A DNA stretch of 64,000 nucleotides from Pseudomonas sp. PD9R (GCF_019200975.1 NZ_JAHTMR010000007.1:219026-283025); one strand, 5' to 3'. Counted from the first letter of the stretch, positions 45,445-54,230 are shown. Numbers and translations: made by a program. The notes: generated by a model not told the origin, from the letters alone.

Positions 45445-45906
45445 ATGGTCAGAACCCACACGCTTGTCGAGTATCGGCTCAAGGAGTTTGAGCTTGAGCA
45501 GACCCTGCGTAGTCTGAAAAGGCAGCAAGAAGGTTTGGATTACAAGCTTGATGTGGAGTTCTACCTCAAGCTGGAAGCGCTGACCAAGGATTACGGGTAC
45601 ACCCTCAGCCAGGTTTTTGACCTGCTTCTGGCCAGGTATGAGGGTGGGGGTAGCGGCTCAGGGGGTGATGCAGATGGACTGAACGCTCGAACCAATACAG
45701 GATTACTGGAAATGATTCAGCGTCTAGAAGCTTCGCCACCTTCCGTGCCGTCAAGTATAGATACCGCGCACGTGAGTTCCATTAGAGGCAATAGTATAGC
45801 TTACGAAGCTAGTTCTAGGCTAAGCGATAATATTGATCATACGTTAGTGGCTTCGGCCGAGGTTGAAGGGCATCAATATGGCAACGGGGAGAAGCTCAAT
45901 GACTAG
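45445..45906 (+). CDS. MvaT-like oligomerisation-domain protein lacking the DNA-binding domain
   Basis: Residues 9-62 (YRLKEFELEQTLRSLKRQQ; VEFYLKLEALTKDYGYTLSQ; VFDLLLARY) align well with the N-terminal coiled coil of MvaT (FRQLEKHLAEQLEAL; IEFETKLRALLAEYGYSL; VINLLDP). The C-terminal 90 residues are Gly/Ser/Thr-rich and lack the KGGN-type AT-pincer domain of MvaT/MvaU. The 153-residue protein could pair with host MvaT and weaken or change silencing, like truncated H-NS proteins elsewhere; that is inference. GGAG lies 6 bases before the ATG. It overlaps the next gene. Confidence 0.7.
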   Translation: MVRTHTLVEYRLKEFELEQTLRSLKRQQEGLDYKLDVEFYLKLEALTKDYGYTLSQVFDLLLARYEGGGSGSGGDADGLNARTNTGLLEMIQRLEASPPSVPSSIDTAHVSSIRGNSIAYEASSRLSDNIDHTLVASAEVEGHQYGNGEKLND

Positions 45907-46162
45907 CGTTGAAGAGTTCATTGCACTCAGTAACCGTATTGCCATGGAGTATGAGGCCATCGCGCCTCTCCTGCGCGATCCCGAAGTTATTAAGGCTGCA
46001 CGATTTCTAGGTGAGTTGGACAACCTGGCTCATCAATATGACTTCAGCGCTATGGACATCATGAAGTTGATTGATCCCGGTCGTGCATTACAGTCTGAAA
46101 AAAATAGAAAGGAGAAGACTGTCAAAAATAAGAAGCAAAATAAGCGTACTGTGCGTCAGTGA
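45899..46162 (+). CDS. Second MvaT-like N-terminal-domain protein with basic tail
   Basis: The 87-residue protein (MTSVEEFIALSNRIAMEYEA) again resembles the MvaT oligomerisation region, most clearly in FLGELDNLAHQYDFSAMDIM followed by KLIDPG, compared with ALLAEYGYSLPNVINLLDP. It ends in a lysine-rich tail (EKNRKEKTVKNKKQNKRTV) instead of the AT-pincer domain. The ATG at 45899 overlaps the upstream stop and has a GGGGAG site; in-frame ATG codons lie 21 and 36 bases earlier. The two genes are translationally coupled. Confidence 0.62.
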   Translation: MTSVEEFIALSNRIAMEYEAIAPLLRDPEVIKAARFLGELDNLAHQYDFSAMDIMKLIDPGRALQSEKNRKEKTVKNKKQNKRTVRQ

Positions 46163-46659
46163 GGTCGTTCATCTTGATGGATACTTTCTCATAATACTTG
46201 GCAGCAGACCCTGACTCTAGACTCTACCTTCGACCGGCTCTTTAAATCAGCTTCCAACGACAACGACGCCATCCTTGCGCCACGTGTCTACCGCCATAGA
46301 GTTCAAATTTATTATGCCGGGTGAATCTTCGGCAGTTGGGGTCAGCAACGGCTCTAGTAGGCTTAAGCGGCTTTTTTTCATCCTCGCCCAGTACGCCTTG
46401 GCACTACATGCAGGTGGGCTAGTACCTCAAGAAAACCTCTTAAATACTTGCTAAACGTCTACCTTCTTACACCGAGTCGTCGCGCCACCTCGAATTGGCA
46501 TGGCCCTGATCAATGAGCTTCTTTATCCGTGCATTTTTAGCTCCGCAGTCGCGGCGGCGCTGTCGGATGGGGGTATTGGACGGCCGAGAAGGGATTTCGC
46601 TGGTCAGCAAAGCGAGCTCGCAGAGCTGGTAGATGAACTGTATGCAAGTCGTGAAAAGA
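46163..46659. other. About 0.5 kb with a degraded recombinase-like fragment
   Basis: The first 280 bp hold nothing recognisable. On the minus strand from about 46,660 down to 46,448 the frame reads NARIKKLIDQGHANS and, after a one-base shift, VARRLGVRR-stop, like the C-terminal helix-turn-helix of a serine resolvase/invertase. It is a frameshifted relic at best. The right end is cut by IS66 copy 2. Confidence 0.35.
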
Positions 46660-46762
46660 GTAACCGTCCGGGCAACACACCTTCCTGACACCGTCGCTTG
46701 AGGCGATGGTGTCCACCTAAATATAAGTGGACACCATTTTTAGCCTTTTTAAGCGGACGCCC

Positions 46763-47113
46763 ATGCCACAAGAACGCCGTTCCTATTCCAAGTCCTTCAA
46801 GGCCCAGGTCATTGCTGAGTGCGCCCAACCTGACACTTCAATTGCCAATGTCGCCTTGACCCACAACCTCAATGCAAACCTCGTCCATAAATGGATTCGG
46901 GTGCATGCACAGAAAAACCTGGCACTGCAAACTGCCTTCATCCCGGTCAAGACTTCGCCGCCGGTGCCGATGCCGATGCCGATGCCGATGCATCAGGCTC
47001 TTCCTGCCACGATCCGAATCGAAGTGCCGCATCCAAAAGGTGTAGTCGTGGTGAGTTGGCCAGCAGAAAATGCAGCGGCGTGTTCTGCTTTCCTGCGAGA
47101 CCTGCTGCGATGA
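46763..47113 (+). CDS. tnpA: IS66 accessory protein TnpA (copy 2)
   Basis: The 116-residue protein (MPQERRSYSKSFKAQVIAEC) matches TnpA of copy 1 through the helix-turn-helix. Near residue 70 a hexanucleotide CCGATG is repeated in tandem about four times (46,967-46,990), encoding a Pro-Met run (PMPMPMPM) missing from copy 1. It is coupled to tnpB by ATGA. Confidence 0.92.
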   Translation: MPQERRSYSKSFKAQVIAECAQPDTSIANVALTHNLNANLVHKWIRVHAQKNLALQTAFIPVKTSPPVPMPMPMPMHQALPATIRIEVPHPKGVVVVSWPAENAAACSAFLRDLLR

Positions 47114-47445
47114 TCCGCGTCGACTCCATCTGGCTCGCCACCGAGCCCATGGACATGCGCGCCGGCACTGAAACCGCGCTCGCACGGGTCGTGGCGGTGT
47201 TCGGTGCGGCGAAGCCGCACTGTGCCTATCTGTTCGCCAACCGCCGCGCCAATCGAATGAAAGTGCTGGTGCATGACGGCGTGGGGATTTGGCTTGCCGC
47301 CCGGCGTTTGAATCAAGGACGCTTCTTCTGGCCGGGTGTGCGACACGGCTCCGAAGTTGAGTTGGATGCCGAGCAACTTCAGGCTCTGGTGCTCGGTTTA
47401 CCTTGGCAGCGCGTCGGTGCAGGCGGAATCATCTCGATGCTTTAA
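47110..47445 (+). CDS. tnpB: IS66 accessory protein TnpB (copy 2)
   Basis: The 111-residue protein (MIRVDSIWLATEPMDMRAG; YLFANRRANRMKVLVHDGV; LNQGRFFWPGVRHGSEVE) is the IS66 Orf2 protein. Its start overlaps the tnpA stop. tnpC begins 81 bp downstream. Confidence 0.93.
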   Translation: MIRVDSIWLATEPMDMRAGTETALARVVAVFGAAKPHCAYLFANRRANRMKVLVHDGVGIWLAARRLNQGRFFWPGVRHGSEVELDAEQLQALVLGLPWQRVGAGGIISML

Positions 47446-47526
47446 CACCTGCCATGGCGTGCTTGCCAGCGCAATTGGCCCATCAGTCTATCGTCGCCAC
47501 CAGCCCTCTCTGGCAAAATCGGCGGC

Positions 47527-49053
47527 ATGACTTTGCATCCAAATCTCGATCAATTAAACCCTGAACAACTGCGTGCCCTGGCGGCGCAGTTGATCCAGCG
47601 CGTCGAGACAATGGACAAGCAAATCACCCATCACAAGTCGGTCAACGAGAAGCTGGCCCACGAGATCGCGCTGCTCAAGCGCTTCAAGTTTTCCAAACGC
47701 AGCGAGCAACTAAGTCCAGATCAGGCCAGCTTGCTCGATGACTTGATCGATACTGATATTGCCGTTATCGAAGCCGAGCTTGAGGCGCTGCAACCGACAC
47801 CAGTCGAAGCCAAAATGCGCCAGCAACCTAAGCGCGCAGCGCTGCCGTCGCAATTTCCTCGCACGCTGATCCATCACGAACCGGACAACAGCCATTGCCA
47901 GTGCGGCTGTGCTCTCAAGCGCATCGGCGAAGATGCCAGTGAAAAACTCGACTACACGCCCGGCGTGTTCACCGTCGAGCGTCATATCCGTGGGAAATGG
48001 GCCTGCGAGCAGTGCGAAACGCTAATCCAGGCGCCTGTACCAGCGCACGTCATCGACAAGGGTATCCCGACCGCGAGCCTGCTCGCCCACGTCATGGTGG
48101 CCAAGTTCGCCGACCATCTGCCGCTGTATCGCCAAGAGAAAATCTTCGGCCGCGCCGGATTGCCTATCGCCCGTTCGACCTTGGCGCAATGGGTAGGCAA
48201 CTGCGGCGTGCAACTCCAGCCGCTAGTCGATGCGCTACGCGAAGCCGTGCTGACGCACGGCGTCGTCCACGCCGACGAGACGCCGGTACAAATGCTGACG
48301 CCCGGTGCGAAGAAAACTCATCGTGCTTACGTCTGGGCCTATGCCACCAGTCAGTTCTCCGACTTGGCGGCGGTCGTTTACGACTTCAGCCCAAGCCGCG
48401 CTGGCGAACATGCCCGAGCCTTCCTGGGTCGTTGGAACGGCAAGCTGGTCTGCGATGACTTTGCAGGCTACAAGGCAGGCTTTGAACTGGGCGTTACGGA
48501 GATCGGCTGTATGGCCCATACCCGCCGAAAGTTCTTCGACTTGCATGCGACCAACAAGAGCCAGATCGCCGAAAAAGCGCTGCACTACATCGCGGCCTTG
48601 TACGAAGTTGAACGAGAAGTCCGCGAGCTGGAACCGGGTGATCGACAGCGAATACGGCAGGAAAAAGCAGCGCCGATCATCGACGCACTTCATACCTGGA
48701 TGATCGCCCAAAGACAGCTTGTGCCTGAGGGATCGGCCATCGCGAAAGCGTTGGATTACAGCCTCAAACGCTGGATAGCGCTGACGCGCTATCTCGATGA
48801 CGGTGCTGTGCCCATCGATAATAACTGGTGCGAGAATCAAATCCGGCCGTGGGCTCTTGGGCGCTCGAACTGGCTGTTCGCTGGCTCGCTACGCAGCGGT
48901 AAACGTGCGGCGGCGATCATGAGTTTGATCCAGTCGGCGCGGCTCAACGGACATGATCCGTACGCTTACTTGAAGGATGTTCTTACACGCCTGCCGACGC
49001 AGCGGGCGAGTGAGATTACCGAGCTGTTGCCGCACAGGTGGGTGCCCGTTTAA
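47527..49053 (+). CDS. tnpC: IS66 transposase TnpC (copy 2)
   Basis: The 508-residue DDE transposase has the coiled-coil N-terminus, the zinc segment (HCQCGCALKRIGEDASEKL) and catalytic residues in VVHADETPVQML, LVCDDFAGYKAGFE and NWCENQIRPWALGRSNWLF. It lacks the extra coiled-coil repeats of copy 1. It appears intact. Confidence 0.95.
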   Translation: MTLHPNLDQLNPEQLRALAAQLIQRVETMDKQITHHKSVNEKLAHEIALLKRFKFSKRSEQLSPDQASLLDDLIDTDIAVIEAELEALQPTPVEAKMRQQPKRAALPSQFPRTLIHHEPDNSHCQCGCALKRIGEDASEKLDYTPGVFTVERHIRGKWACEQCETLIQAPVPAHVIDKGIPTASLLAHVMVAKFADHLPLYRQEKIFGRAGLPIARSTLAQWVGNCGVQLQPLVDALREAVLTHGVVHADETPVQMLTPGAKKTHRAYVWAYATSQFSDLAAVVYDFSPSRAGEHARAFLGRWNGKLVCDDFAGYKAGFELGVTEIGCMAHTRRKFFDLHATNKSQIAEKALHYIAALYEVEREVRELEPGDRQRIRQEKAAPIIDALHTWMIAQRQLVPEGSAIAKALDYSLKRWIALTRYLDDGAVPIDNNWCENQIRPWALGRSNWLFAGSLRSGKRAAAIMSLIQSARLNGHDPYAYLKDVLTRLPTQRASEITELLPHRWVPV

Positions 49054-49087
49054 TCACGCAAGGTGTGTTGGGCGGACGCTTACTGTG

Positions 49088-49147
49088 ACTCAGCGTGCCA
49101 GTGAGATTAGCGAAATGCTGCCGCTTAAATGGGGGCTGTTAAGTTGA
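49088..49147 (+). pseudogene. 3'-end relic of a further IS66 tnpC
   Basis: Directly right of IS66 copy 2 the sequence encodes QRASEISEMLPLKWG and a stop soon after, matching the TnpC C-terminus of copy 2 (QRASEITELLPHRW) with many silent changes. It is the tail of another, older IS66 element, so copy 2 probably landed in or recombined with it. Confidence 0.75.
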
Positions 49148-49158
49148 AACGGTCTGAT

Positions 49159-49929
49159 TCAATCCAGACGGCGACATAAATAAGCGTGGGTCTGATAAGG
49201 GAACTCAATGGTCTTACGCCCGCGCAGAGCCGGATGGGTCTGAATCAAAGTCATCAGCTGATCAGCCACCACCTCTTTCTCTTCGGATGGTAGAGCCGCG
49301 ATGAAGCTCACTGACAGGAAGCGATCCAAGATGACAGACTTGGCGCTGCCTGAATGGATGTAATTAAAGCAGGTCAATTCGGGCTCCGAGAAGTAGCCTC
49401 TCTTGAACGGTAGTCGCCAGTCTCCAGTATGAAAGCGTGGGGTATCGCCTTCGTAGGGAGTGATGATTTTAGTGATGGCTGCCACCCAGTCCACTGACTC
49501 ATCACGCACATTCCAGATTAGTCCGAGCCGGCCTTCCGGTTTGAGCACTCGGTGAATCTCACCGAGCGCTGTTTCATTCGCGAACCAGTGGAAGGCCTGG
49601 GCGCATATGAGCGCCTGCGCCGCTCCAGCCTCGAGGGGAATAGATTCGGCCGTTCCCTCCAGAATCTTAGCGTCCGGTAGATGCTTGGCAAACTCGATGC
49701 GCATAGCCTTGACCGGCTCGACGGCAATGACATCAATTTCCATTGAATCCAGGATTCGAGTGAGCTTGCCGGTACCGGCTCCTAAATCAATAACCGTCGA
49801 TCCAGGGTTGATGTACAACGCATCTCTAAACCATGTACGTATTTCGCTTGGATAGTCGGGGCGCCCCTGCGTATAGGTACTGGCTTCTGTTGAGAAACCT
49901 ACCTGAGCAGCCTTATGAACAATTGTCAT
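49159..49929 (-). CDS. Class I SAM-dependent methyltransferase
   Basis: The 256-residue protein begins MTIVHKAAQVGFSTEASTY and has motif I STVIDLGAGTGKLTRIL, an acidic strand end VIAVEP, and post-motifs AQALICAQAFHWFANETA and EIHRVLKPEGRLGLIWNVRD, typical of small-molecule (UbiE/BioC-like) methyltransferases. The substrate is unknown. The ATG at 49929 is chosen as the homologous start; the frame is open for 29 more codons. It stands alone between IS66 debris and a recombinase pseudogene. Confidence 0.85.
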   Translation of the reverse strand: MTIVHKAAQVGFSTEASTYTQGRPDYPSEIRTWFRDALYINPGSTVIDLGAGTGKLTRILDSMEIDVIAVEPVKAMRIEFAKHLPDAKILEGTAESIPLEAGAAQALICAQAFHWFANETALGEIHRVLKPEGRLGLIWNVRDESVDWVAAITKIITPYEGDTPRFHTGDWRLPFKRGYFSEPELTCFNYIHSGSAKSVILDRFLSVSFIAALPSEEKEVVADQLMTLIQTHPALRGRKTIEFPYQTHAYLCRRLD

Positions 49930-50162
49930 TTCCAGCGACCCTCTATGTGAATGAGCGATACACACATTATGCGGCGTGTTTAGATCATCACCCACATACG
50001 TCGTCAATGTCAGCAATCACACTGCATATCTTTGTCAGGCAAGACGTGATTACCGGACGCTTACTGAAAAGATATCGACCCTAGTGGTGATGTGGTCTAG
50101 CGTCACAGCTGAATTGCGAGCAGCTGAGGCGGTGCTGATCAAAATGAAATCCCAGCCTAAGT

Positions 50163-50858
50163 CTAACGATCTAGCTCGATCTCGCCTGTGTTGTGCGCAG
50201 CGAGACCTCCGAAGGAGTTCCTAGCATCGACGTACCTCAGTGCAGATTTCATGTCCTTCCAGCCGACATAGCTCATCAGGCCCTTGATGTCCCAACCATT
50301 TGCGGAGGCCCATGTGGCGAAGCCTCTGCGCATCGAGTGGCTGCTATAAACCCGAGCAGGAATATCAGCATCTTCTAGGATGCGTCTTAGCAGTGGAATG
50401 AGACTGGTCGATTCTGAAAGGTTGCCCCCCGATCGAGCTTTCGAAAAATCTGGCCTTGGTGATGCCAGCCACGGTGAACCAGTTGATATACGCCCCGACT
50501 GGGCACAACTTCTTGAGGGTAGGGGTGTGATAGGTGCTGCCTTAATGGTTGCGATCCCCTTTGGTATAGGGCAGGTAAAAGGTGATGCCGATGCCGGCTT
50601 CCGCCTGGGTATCTTCCACTTGAGGCGAGCCAACTCAACGCCACGAAAACCACGCCAGAATCCAATGAGAAGGAGCGTTGCATCGCGCCGGCATCTCATC
50701 AGTGCGCGATAGTCACCCGACTCTACTACTTCTTCCGCTTGTCGATCCAGTCGGTTCACCGCCTTTTCTAGATGGCGAAGCTGCAAAGGAGCAGCTTGCT
50801 TCTGCTTGGTCGGATGCACTAGAAGGCCGGTCGATTCCGTTTGCTCTATATCTTCCAA
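50163..50858 (-). pseudogene. Degraded tyrosine recombinase gene
   Basis: The ends of a tyrosine recombinase are readable: ALMRCRRDATLLLIGFWRGF with the catalytic Arg region FRGVELARLK, and SSHSMRRGFATWASANGWDI with YVGWKDMKSALRYVDA at the C-terminus. Between them the frame changes: a missing base after LARLK moves the natural continuation (VEDTQAEAGIGITFYLPY) to another frame, which then meets a stop (TKGDRNH-stop), and a second shift restores the frame. The gene is inactive unless these are sequencing errors. Its 5' end overlaps the XRE gene. Confidence 0.75.
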
Positions 50859-51313
50859 TGCCCATACACCGTTGACCTGGACAGCCCGAGCTTTTCCATC
50901 ACATCCTTTCGGCTAAATCCTGCCGCCTTGAGCTCCTGAATAGCTTGCGCATTTTTGGAACCTTCCGGTTTCCCTCGGGAGCGCTGCACTAGAGTGTCGT
51001 CAACAATCTGCGTTGCAAGTAGATCCAAGCCCCCTTCTGATCGAAAACTCTCCAGCTCGCCGCGTGCTCGTTCTAAAGCCGCTTCGGGGGACTCACCATT
51101 GCTCAGGGATATGCTGATGGCTAAGAGGGTCACAGGGTCGAGTTTCAGAGGCGCGGCGAGCTCAATCAGTTTATCAACGGTGATGTTGATCTTCCCACGC
51201 TCAAGCGCACTGACGTTCGTGCGCGCAGTGACGGACGCCAAGTCTTCGTATGCCAGCCCGCGCACCGACCGGACTACCCGAATCGTTGCGGCGATCTCTT
51301 TCTTGAGCGACAT
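50846..51313 (-). CDS. XRE-type regulator with a second C-terminal helix-turn-helix
   Basis: The 155-residue protein starts MSLKKEIAATIRVVRSVRGL and has a Cro/C1-type domain (YEDLASVTARTNVSALERGK) over residues 5-65. A second DNA-binding-like helix pair lies at the end (AAGFSRKDVMEKLGLSRSTV), resembling the C-terminal domain of resolvases. It lies immediately before the recombinase remnant and may have regulated it. The ATG at 51313 fits XRE proteins; a GTG 11 codons earlier is less likely. Confidence 0.8.
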   Translation of the reverse strand: MSLKKEIAATIRVVRSVRGLAYEDLASVTARTNVSALERGKINITVDKLIELAAPLKLDPVTLLAISISLSNGESPEAALERARGELESFRSEGGLDLLATQIVDDTLVQRSRGKPEGSKNAQAIQELKAAGFSRKDVMEKLGLSRSTVYGHWKI

Positions 51314-51633
51314 GATTGCCCCTAAAAAGCGAGGATAGGGCCACACTCGAAGTGTTTAAATAAACGTCGATCAGTGTTATTATTCGGGACGACGCCGGTT
51401 GAAAGCCTTGTGAGCTGCCGTTGTAGCTGCCTCTAGGCGTCCGGTGGCGCCTCGCATTGACCTAATCGAGTTCGAAGGATCGTAAACGTATTAGATGTAT
51501 TGACGCGATTCAAACCAGCAAACGCTGGAATTTCTTTCGATCATGGAAGCAGCGAGCTGATTGTTAAATGGGCATGGAAGCAAAAATTTCAGTGTGGTGC
51601 CGCACGTGCGTACCACAGACGAGTATCTAAAAA
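51314..51633. other. 320-bp intergenic region
   Basis: It contains the probable promoters for the divergent XRE gene and the following unknown gene, with AT-rich strings near 51,355-51,385 (TTTAAATAAA, GTTATTATT). No gene, repeat or RNA was recognised. Confidence 0.4.
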
Positions 51634-52125
51634 ATGTTTATCTCAGATGAGTCTTACTCAGTTCGTTTGCCTGGATTTTTCGGAAACGGGCAATCGGCTT
51701 GGAAAATGCTTGAGCGGCAATCGATGGATCCTTGGTATCAGGTCGTACGTCGGATCTGCGAAGGGTCAGGGCACCGTATTGAGAAATTGATAGCAACTAG
51801 CGCCTCTGTGTTGGTCGACATACTCGCGGATAGCAATGAGTCCAATTCGGTCGAGGTGGTACAGGTCATTACACCGCCCTGGATGAACGCCACTTCTTTA
51901 GATCGTATGGAGACTTTGATCGAGTTGACCGCTGGATACGGCCATGGCGGCGAATATGTGCTGCTCCACAAAGTCGAGTGTGGGGTGGTTTACAGCACGT
52001 CTTTTGGTAGCACGAGCGGCACGAGTTCGCTCACGAAAGCGAAAACCATCTACGAAGACCCAAACCGTAACGTATCGACAGTTCAGGAATGTTCCACAGC
52101 ATTGATGCCAAAAAATCTGGAATAA
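51634..52125 (+). CDS. Hypothetical protein
   Basis: The 163-residue soluble protein (MFISDESYSVRLPGFFGNGQ) has no family recognised by eye. It looks globular with mixed alpha/beta segments (SVEVVQVITPPWMNATSLDR; GHGGEYVLLHKVECGVVYST). It lies 17 bp before the metallophosphoesterase gene in the same direction, so the two may be co-transcribed. Confidence 0.6.
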   Translation: MFISDESYSVRLPGFFGNGQSAWKMLERQSMDPWYQVVRRICEGSGHRIEKLIATSASVLVDILADSNESNSVEVVQVITPPWMNATSLDRMETLIELTAGYGHGGEYVLLHKVECGVVYSTSFGSTSGTSSLTKAKTIYEDPNRNVSTVQECSTALMPKNLE

Positions 52126-52142
52126 CTCGAGACTGATACGGT

Positions 52143-52871
52143 ATGAAACTCAGAATTTTTTCAGATCTGCACAACGAGTTCGCTCCGTTCGATCCCACCC
52201 CAACCGATGCGGATGTAGTCATTCTCGCTGGCGACATTGATATCAAATCGCGCGGCGTGAAATGGGCGAACGAGGTTTTCCAGTGTCCGGTGATCTACGT
52301 GTGTGGCAATCACGAGTACTACGGTGGCCACATCGATCACACGCTGCGCAAGATGAAGGAGGCGGCAGCGCCTCACGTCCACGTACTCGAAAACGAAGCC
52401 TTGATCCTGGATCAAACCCGGTTTTTGGTCACAACCGCGTGGACAGATTACTCATCAACTGGGAATGCCGTTGCGGCAAAACGCGCTGCGTGGGAATGCA
52501 TGAATGACTTCGCCGTGATCAGAGCGAATGAAAGTTTTCGACGGTTGAACCCGGATGACCTGATAGCTAAATCAAGGGCCGCGCATTCCTGGCTGATTCA
52601 AGAGTTAGAAAAGCCTTTCAACGGCAAAACAGTCGTAGTCACGCACCACGCACCAACCTTGGATCATGTGGGTGACGAGCTTCCTGAAGACCTGATTGCC
52701 GCCTATGCCAATGATTGGCCAGAACTGTTGGGAAAGGCCGATCTTTGGGTTTACGGGCATACGCACGTCGCAGCGAACTTCATAAAAAATGGGTGCCGCG
52801 TGGTTTCCAATCCACGAGGCTATCCAAATCAAAAAACAGGTTTTGATCCGAATTTATTGATCGAGATTTGA
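52143..52871 (+). CDS. Calcineurin-like metallophosphoesterase
   Basis: The 242-residue protein has the five motifs of the fold: FSDLHNEF (D-x-H), ILAGDID (GD-x-x), YVCGNHEYYGG (GNHE), VVTHHAPT and WVYGHTHVAANF (GHxH). Members hydrolyse phosphomonoesters or diesters, including nucleic acids; no substrate can be given. It begins a run of small plus-strand genes of unknown function. Confidence 0.88.
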   Translation: MKLRIFSDLHNEFAPFDPTPTDADVVILAGDIDIKSRGVKWANEVFQCPVIYVCGNHEYYGGHIDHTLRKMKEAAAPHVHVLENEALILDQTRFLVTTAWTDYSSTGNAVAAKRAAWECMNDFAVIRANESFRRLNPDDLIAKSRAAHSWLIQELEKPFNGKTVVVTHHAPTLDHVGDELPEDLIAAYANDWPELLGKADLWVYGHTHVAANFIKNGCRVVSNPRGYPNQKTGFDPNLLIEI

Positions 52872-52887
52872 GAGCATCGGTATTGCA

Positions 52888-53292
52888 ATGGTCACGTTGG
52901 ATGAAATCGCTCGGCTCCTCTACGGTACTGATGGGGAGACTTCGGGCTGGAATGGCTCTCAAGAGGACTTGATTTCCTTCGCGGGAAAGCTTTTCCCCGA
53001 CAAAGCGTACTGCGTCGTGCGGCAGTGGATCTTGATCGACCTCACTTTGACATCGGTGGAAAAGGAAGAGCTGACGTTACTCGGTCTGATTCCCGCGACG
53101 CTGTACGCCCATGAAGTTGTCCTGGACAGCAGGGGCCGCTTTCAACCCAAGATGTGGGTGCGGAGCAATTTCGGAGTGTCTTTCATTTACGGCTGCATGT
53201 TTGAAACCAAAAATACCGTCTACCTTTTGTGGGGTTCAGGCCAGAGAAAAGAGGCGACTGTAGGTGCTGCTTTTTCGATGTCGGCTGGGTAA
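52888..53292 (+). CDS. Hypothetical protein, DUF6957-like
   Basis: The 134-residue protein (MVTLDEIARLLYGTDGETSG; QWILIDLTLTSVEKEELTLL; IPATLYAHEVVLDSRGRF; WVRSNFGVSFIYGCMFETKN) resembles small Pseudomonas proteins grouped, as remembered, under DUF6957. No function is known. It follows the phosphoesterase gene by 16 bp. Confidence 0.6.
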   Translation: MVTLDEIARLLYGTDGETSGWNGSQEDLISFAGKLFPDKAYCVVRQWILIDLTLTSVEKEELTLLGLIPATLYAHEVVLDSRGRFQPKMWVRSNFGVSFIYGCMFETKNTVYLLWGSGQRKEATVGAAFSMSAG

Positions 53293-53341
53293 GCGACGTT
53301 TGCCGACAATTCATTTTGAAGTCGTTTGGAGCATTGGTTGG

Positions 53342-53698
53342 ATGCCTGAAATCATCGAAGTCGAATTTCATAGCAAAGAGTTGACCGACTTTCAGCTGTG
53401 CCGCCTCGGGCGAGCGAGCATCCGAAAGTATTCGGTACCGGTCACTGCGTTCATAAGTGATGCCTTCATCGCAAATGACACATGCCATGGCGTGTCCTTC
53501 GATCACGTTGAGCAAGGTGGCGTTTTTCGCCCAGTAGATGGCGGTCTTCTTCGGACAGGGAAAGTTCAGAAGGCATGGAAAGAGGGGCGTTTCTGGCTTC
53601 TTGAAACTCAAAGTGGCAACTACGTCCTCGGAAGTTTCATGCGTGGTGTAGGACGGAAAAGTTTTCGTGAGTTGCTTCAAACAGGTGAGCGGTGCTGA
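53342..53698 (+). CDS. Hypothetical protein
   Basis: The 118-residue product (MPEIIEVEFHSKELTDFQLC) is not recognised. The frame is open for 26 more codons upstream, overlapping the previous gene; the ATG at 53342 is a plausible but unproven start. It lies in the run of small unknown genes after the phosphoesterase. Confidence 0.5.
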   Translation: MPEIIEVEFHSKELTDFQLCRLGRASIRKYSVPVTAFISDAFIANDTCHGVSFDHVEQGGVFRPVDGGLLRTGKVQKAWKEGRFWLLETQSGNYVLGSFMRGVGRKSFRELLQTGERC

Positions 53699-53886
53699 GA
53701 TGGAAATTCAGCAACGCACCAACGTGGCGATTGTCATGCGCACACTAAATCACCTGTGACTACCTGGCTTTTGAAGGCGCTGGCGCGCAGGGGCGACTTC
53801 ATCGATGGTGCACGCCTATCCATAGTGTCCTCGGACAACACTTGAGTACTCATTTACGAGCGGTTTTTTTCACCCTGGAGCACGAT

Positions 53887-54186
53887 ATGGGACATCTCAG
53901 CTTGGAGGACATTTACCCTGATGAAGTGAGGGAGTACGGTCACATGCGTGTGGGTATGACTGACCTCTATGTGAAGGAAAATCATGTTACACATGGCGCT
54001 ACTACGCTCGGGGAATGCCGCGATTTGACTCGCCGCTTGTTGCGCGACGAAACAGTGCAAATGGTCATCAGCGACAAGCTCGCCACGTTGCCCGATGACT
54101 ACGATCCGTGGATCTGGCAGATCAACCGAAATCGCGGCTTGCAGGCCAAATATGGGGACAAGTTCGATCCTTGGGGAGACGACTGA
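53887..54186 (+). CDS. Hypothetical protein
   Basis: The 99-residue acidic protein (MGHLSLEDIYPDEVREYGHM; RLLRDETVQMVISDKLATLP; DYDPWIWQINRNRGLQAKYG) is not recognised. GGAG lies 6 bases before the ATG at 53887, which is preferred to a TTG 15 codons earlier. No transmembrane or signal sequence. Confidence 0.6.
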   Translation: MGHLSLEDIYPDEVREYGHMRVGMTDLYVKENHVTHGATTLGECRDLTRRLLRDETVQMVISDKLATLPDDYDPWIWQINRNRGLQAKYGDKFDPWGDD

Positions 54187-54230
54187 CAGTTCCATTTCCA
54201 AAGTCGTTTCTGGGGATTCTCAAAACTCGC

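Larger units (their letters stand above)
46660..49083 (+). mobile_element. IS66-family insertion sequence, copy 2 (2424 bp)
   Basis: The ends GTAACCGTCCGGGCAACACA and TGTGTTGGGCGGACGCTTAC are inverted repeats. The element encodes tnpA, tnpB and tnpC that are related to copy 1 but clearly diverged, so it is a different IS66 member. The flanking octamers TGAAAAGA and TGTGACTC do not match; no target duplication remains. A relic of a further IS66 transposase gene abuts the right end. Confidence 0.92.

Noticed and set aside
51500..51790. 96-codon frame overlapping the start of the unknown gene at 51,634
   Set aside because: The overlapping frame at 51,634 has better protein character; this one has no ribosome-binding site.
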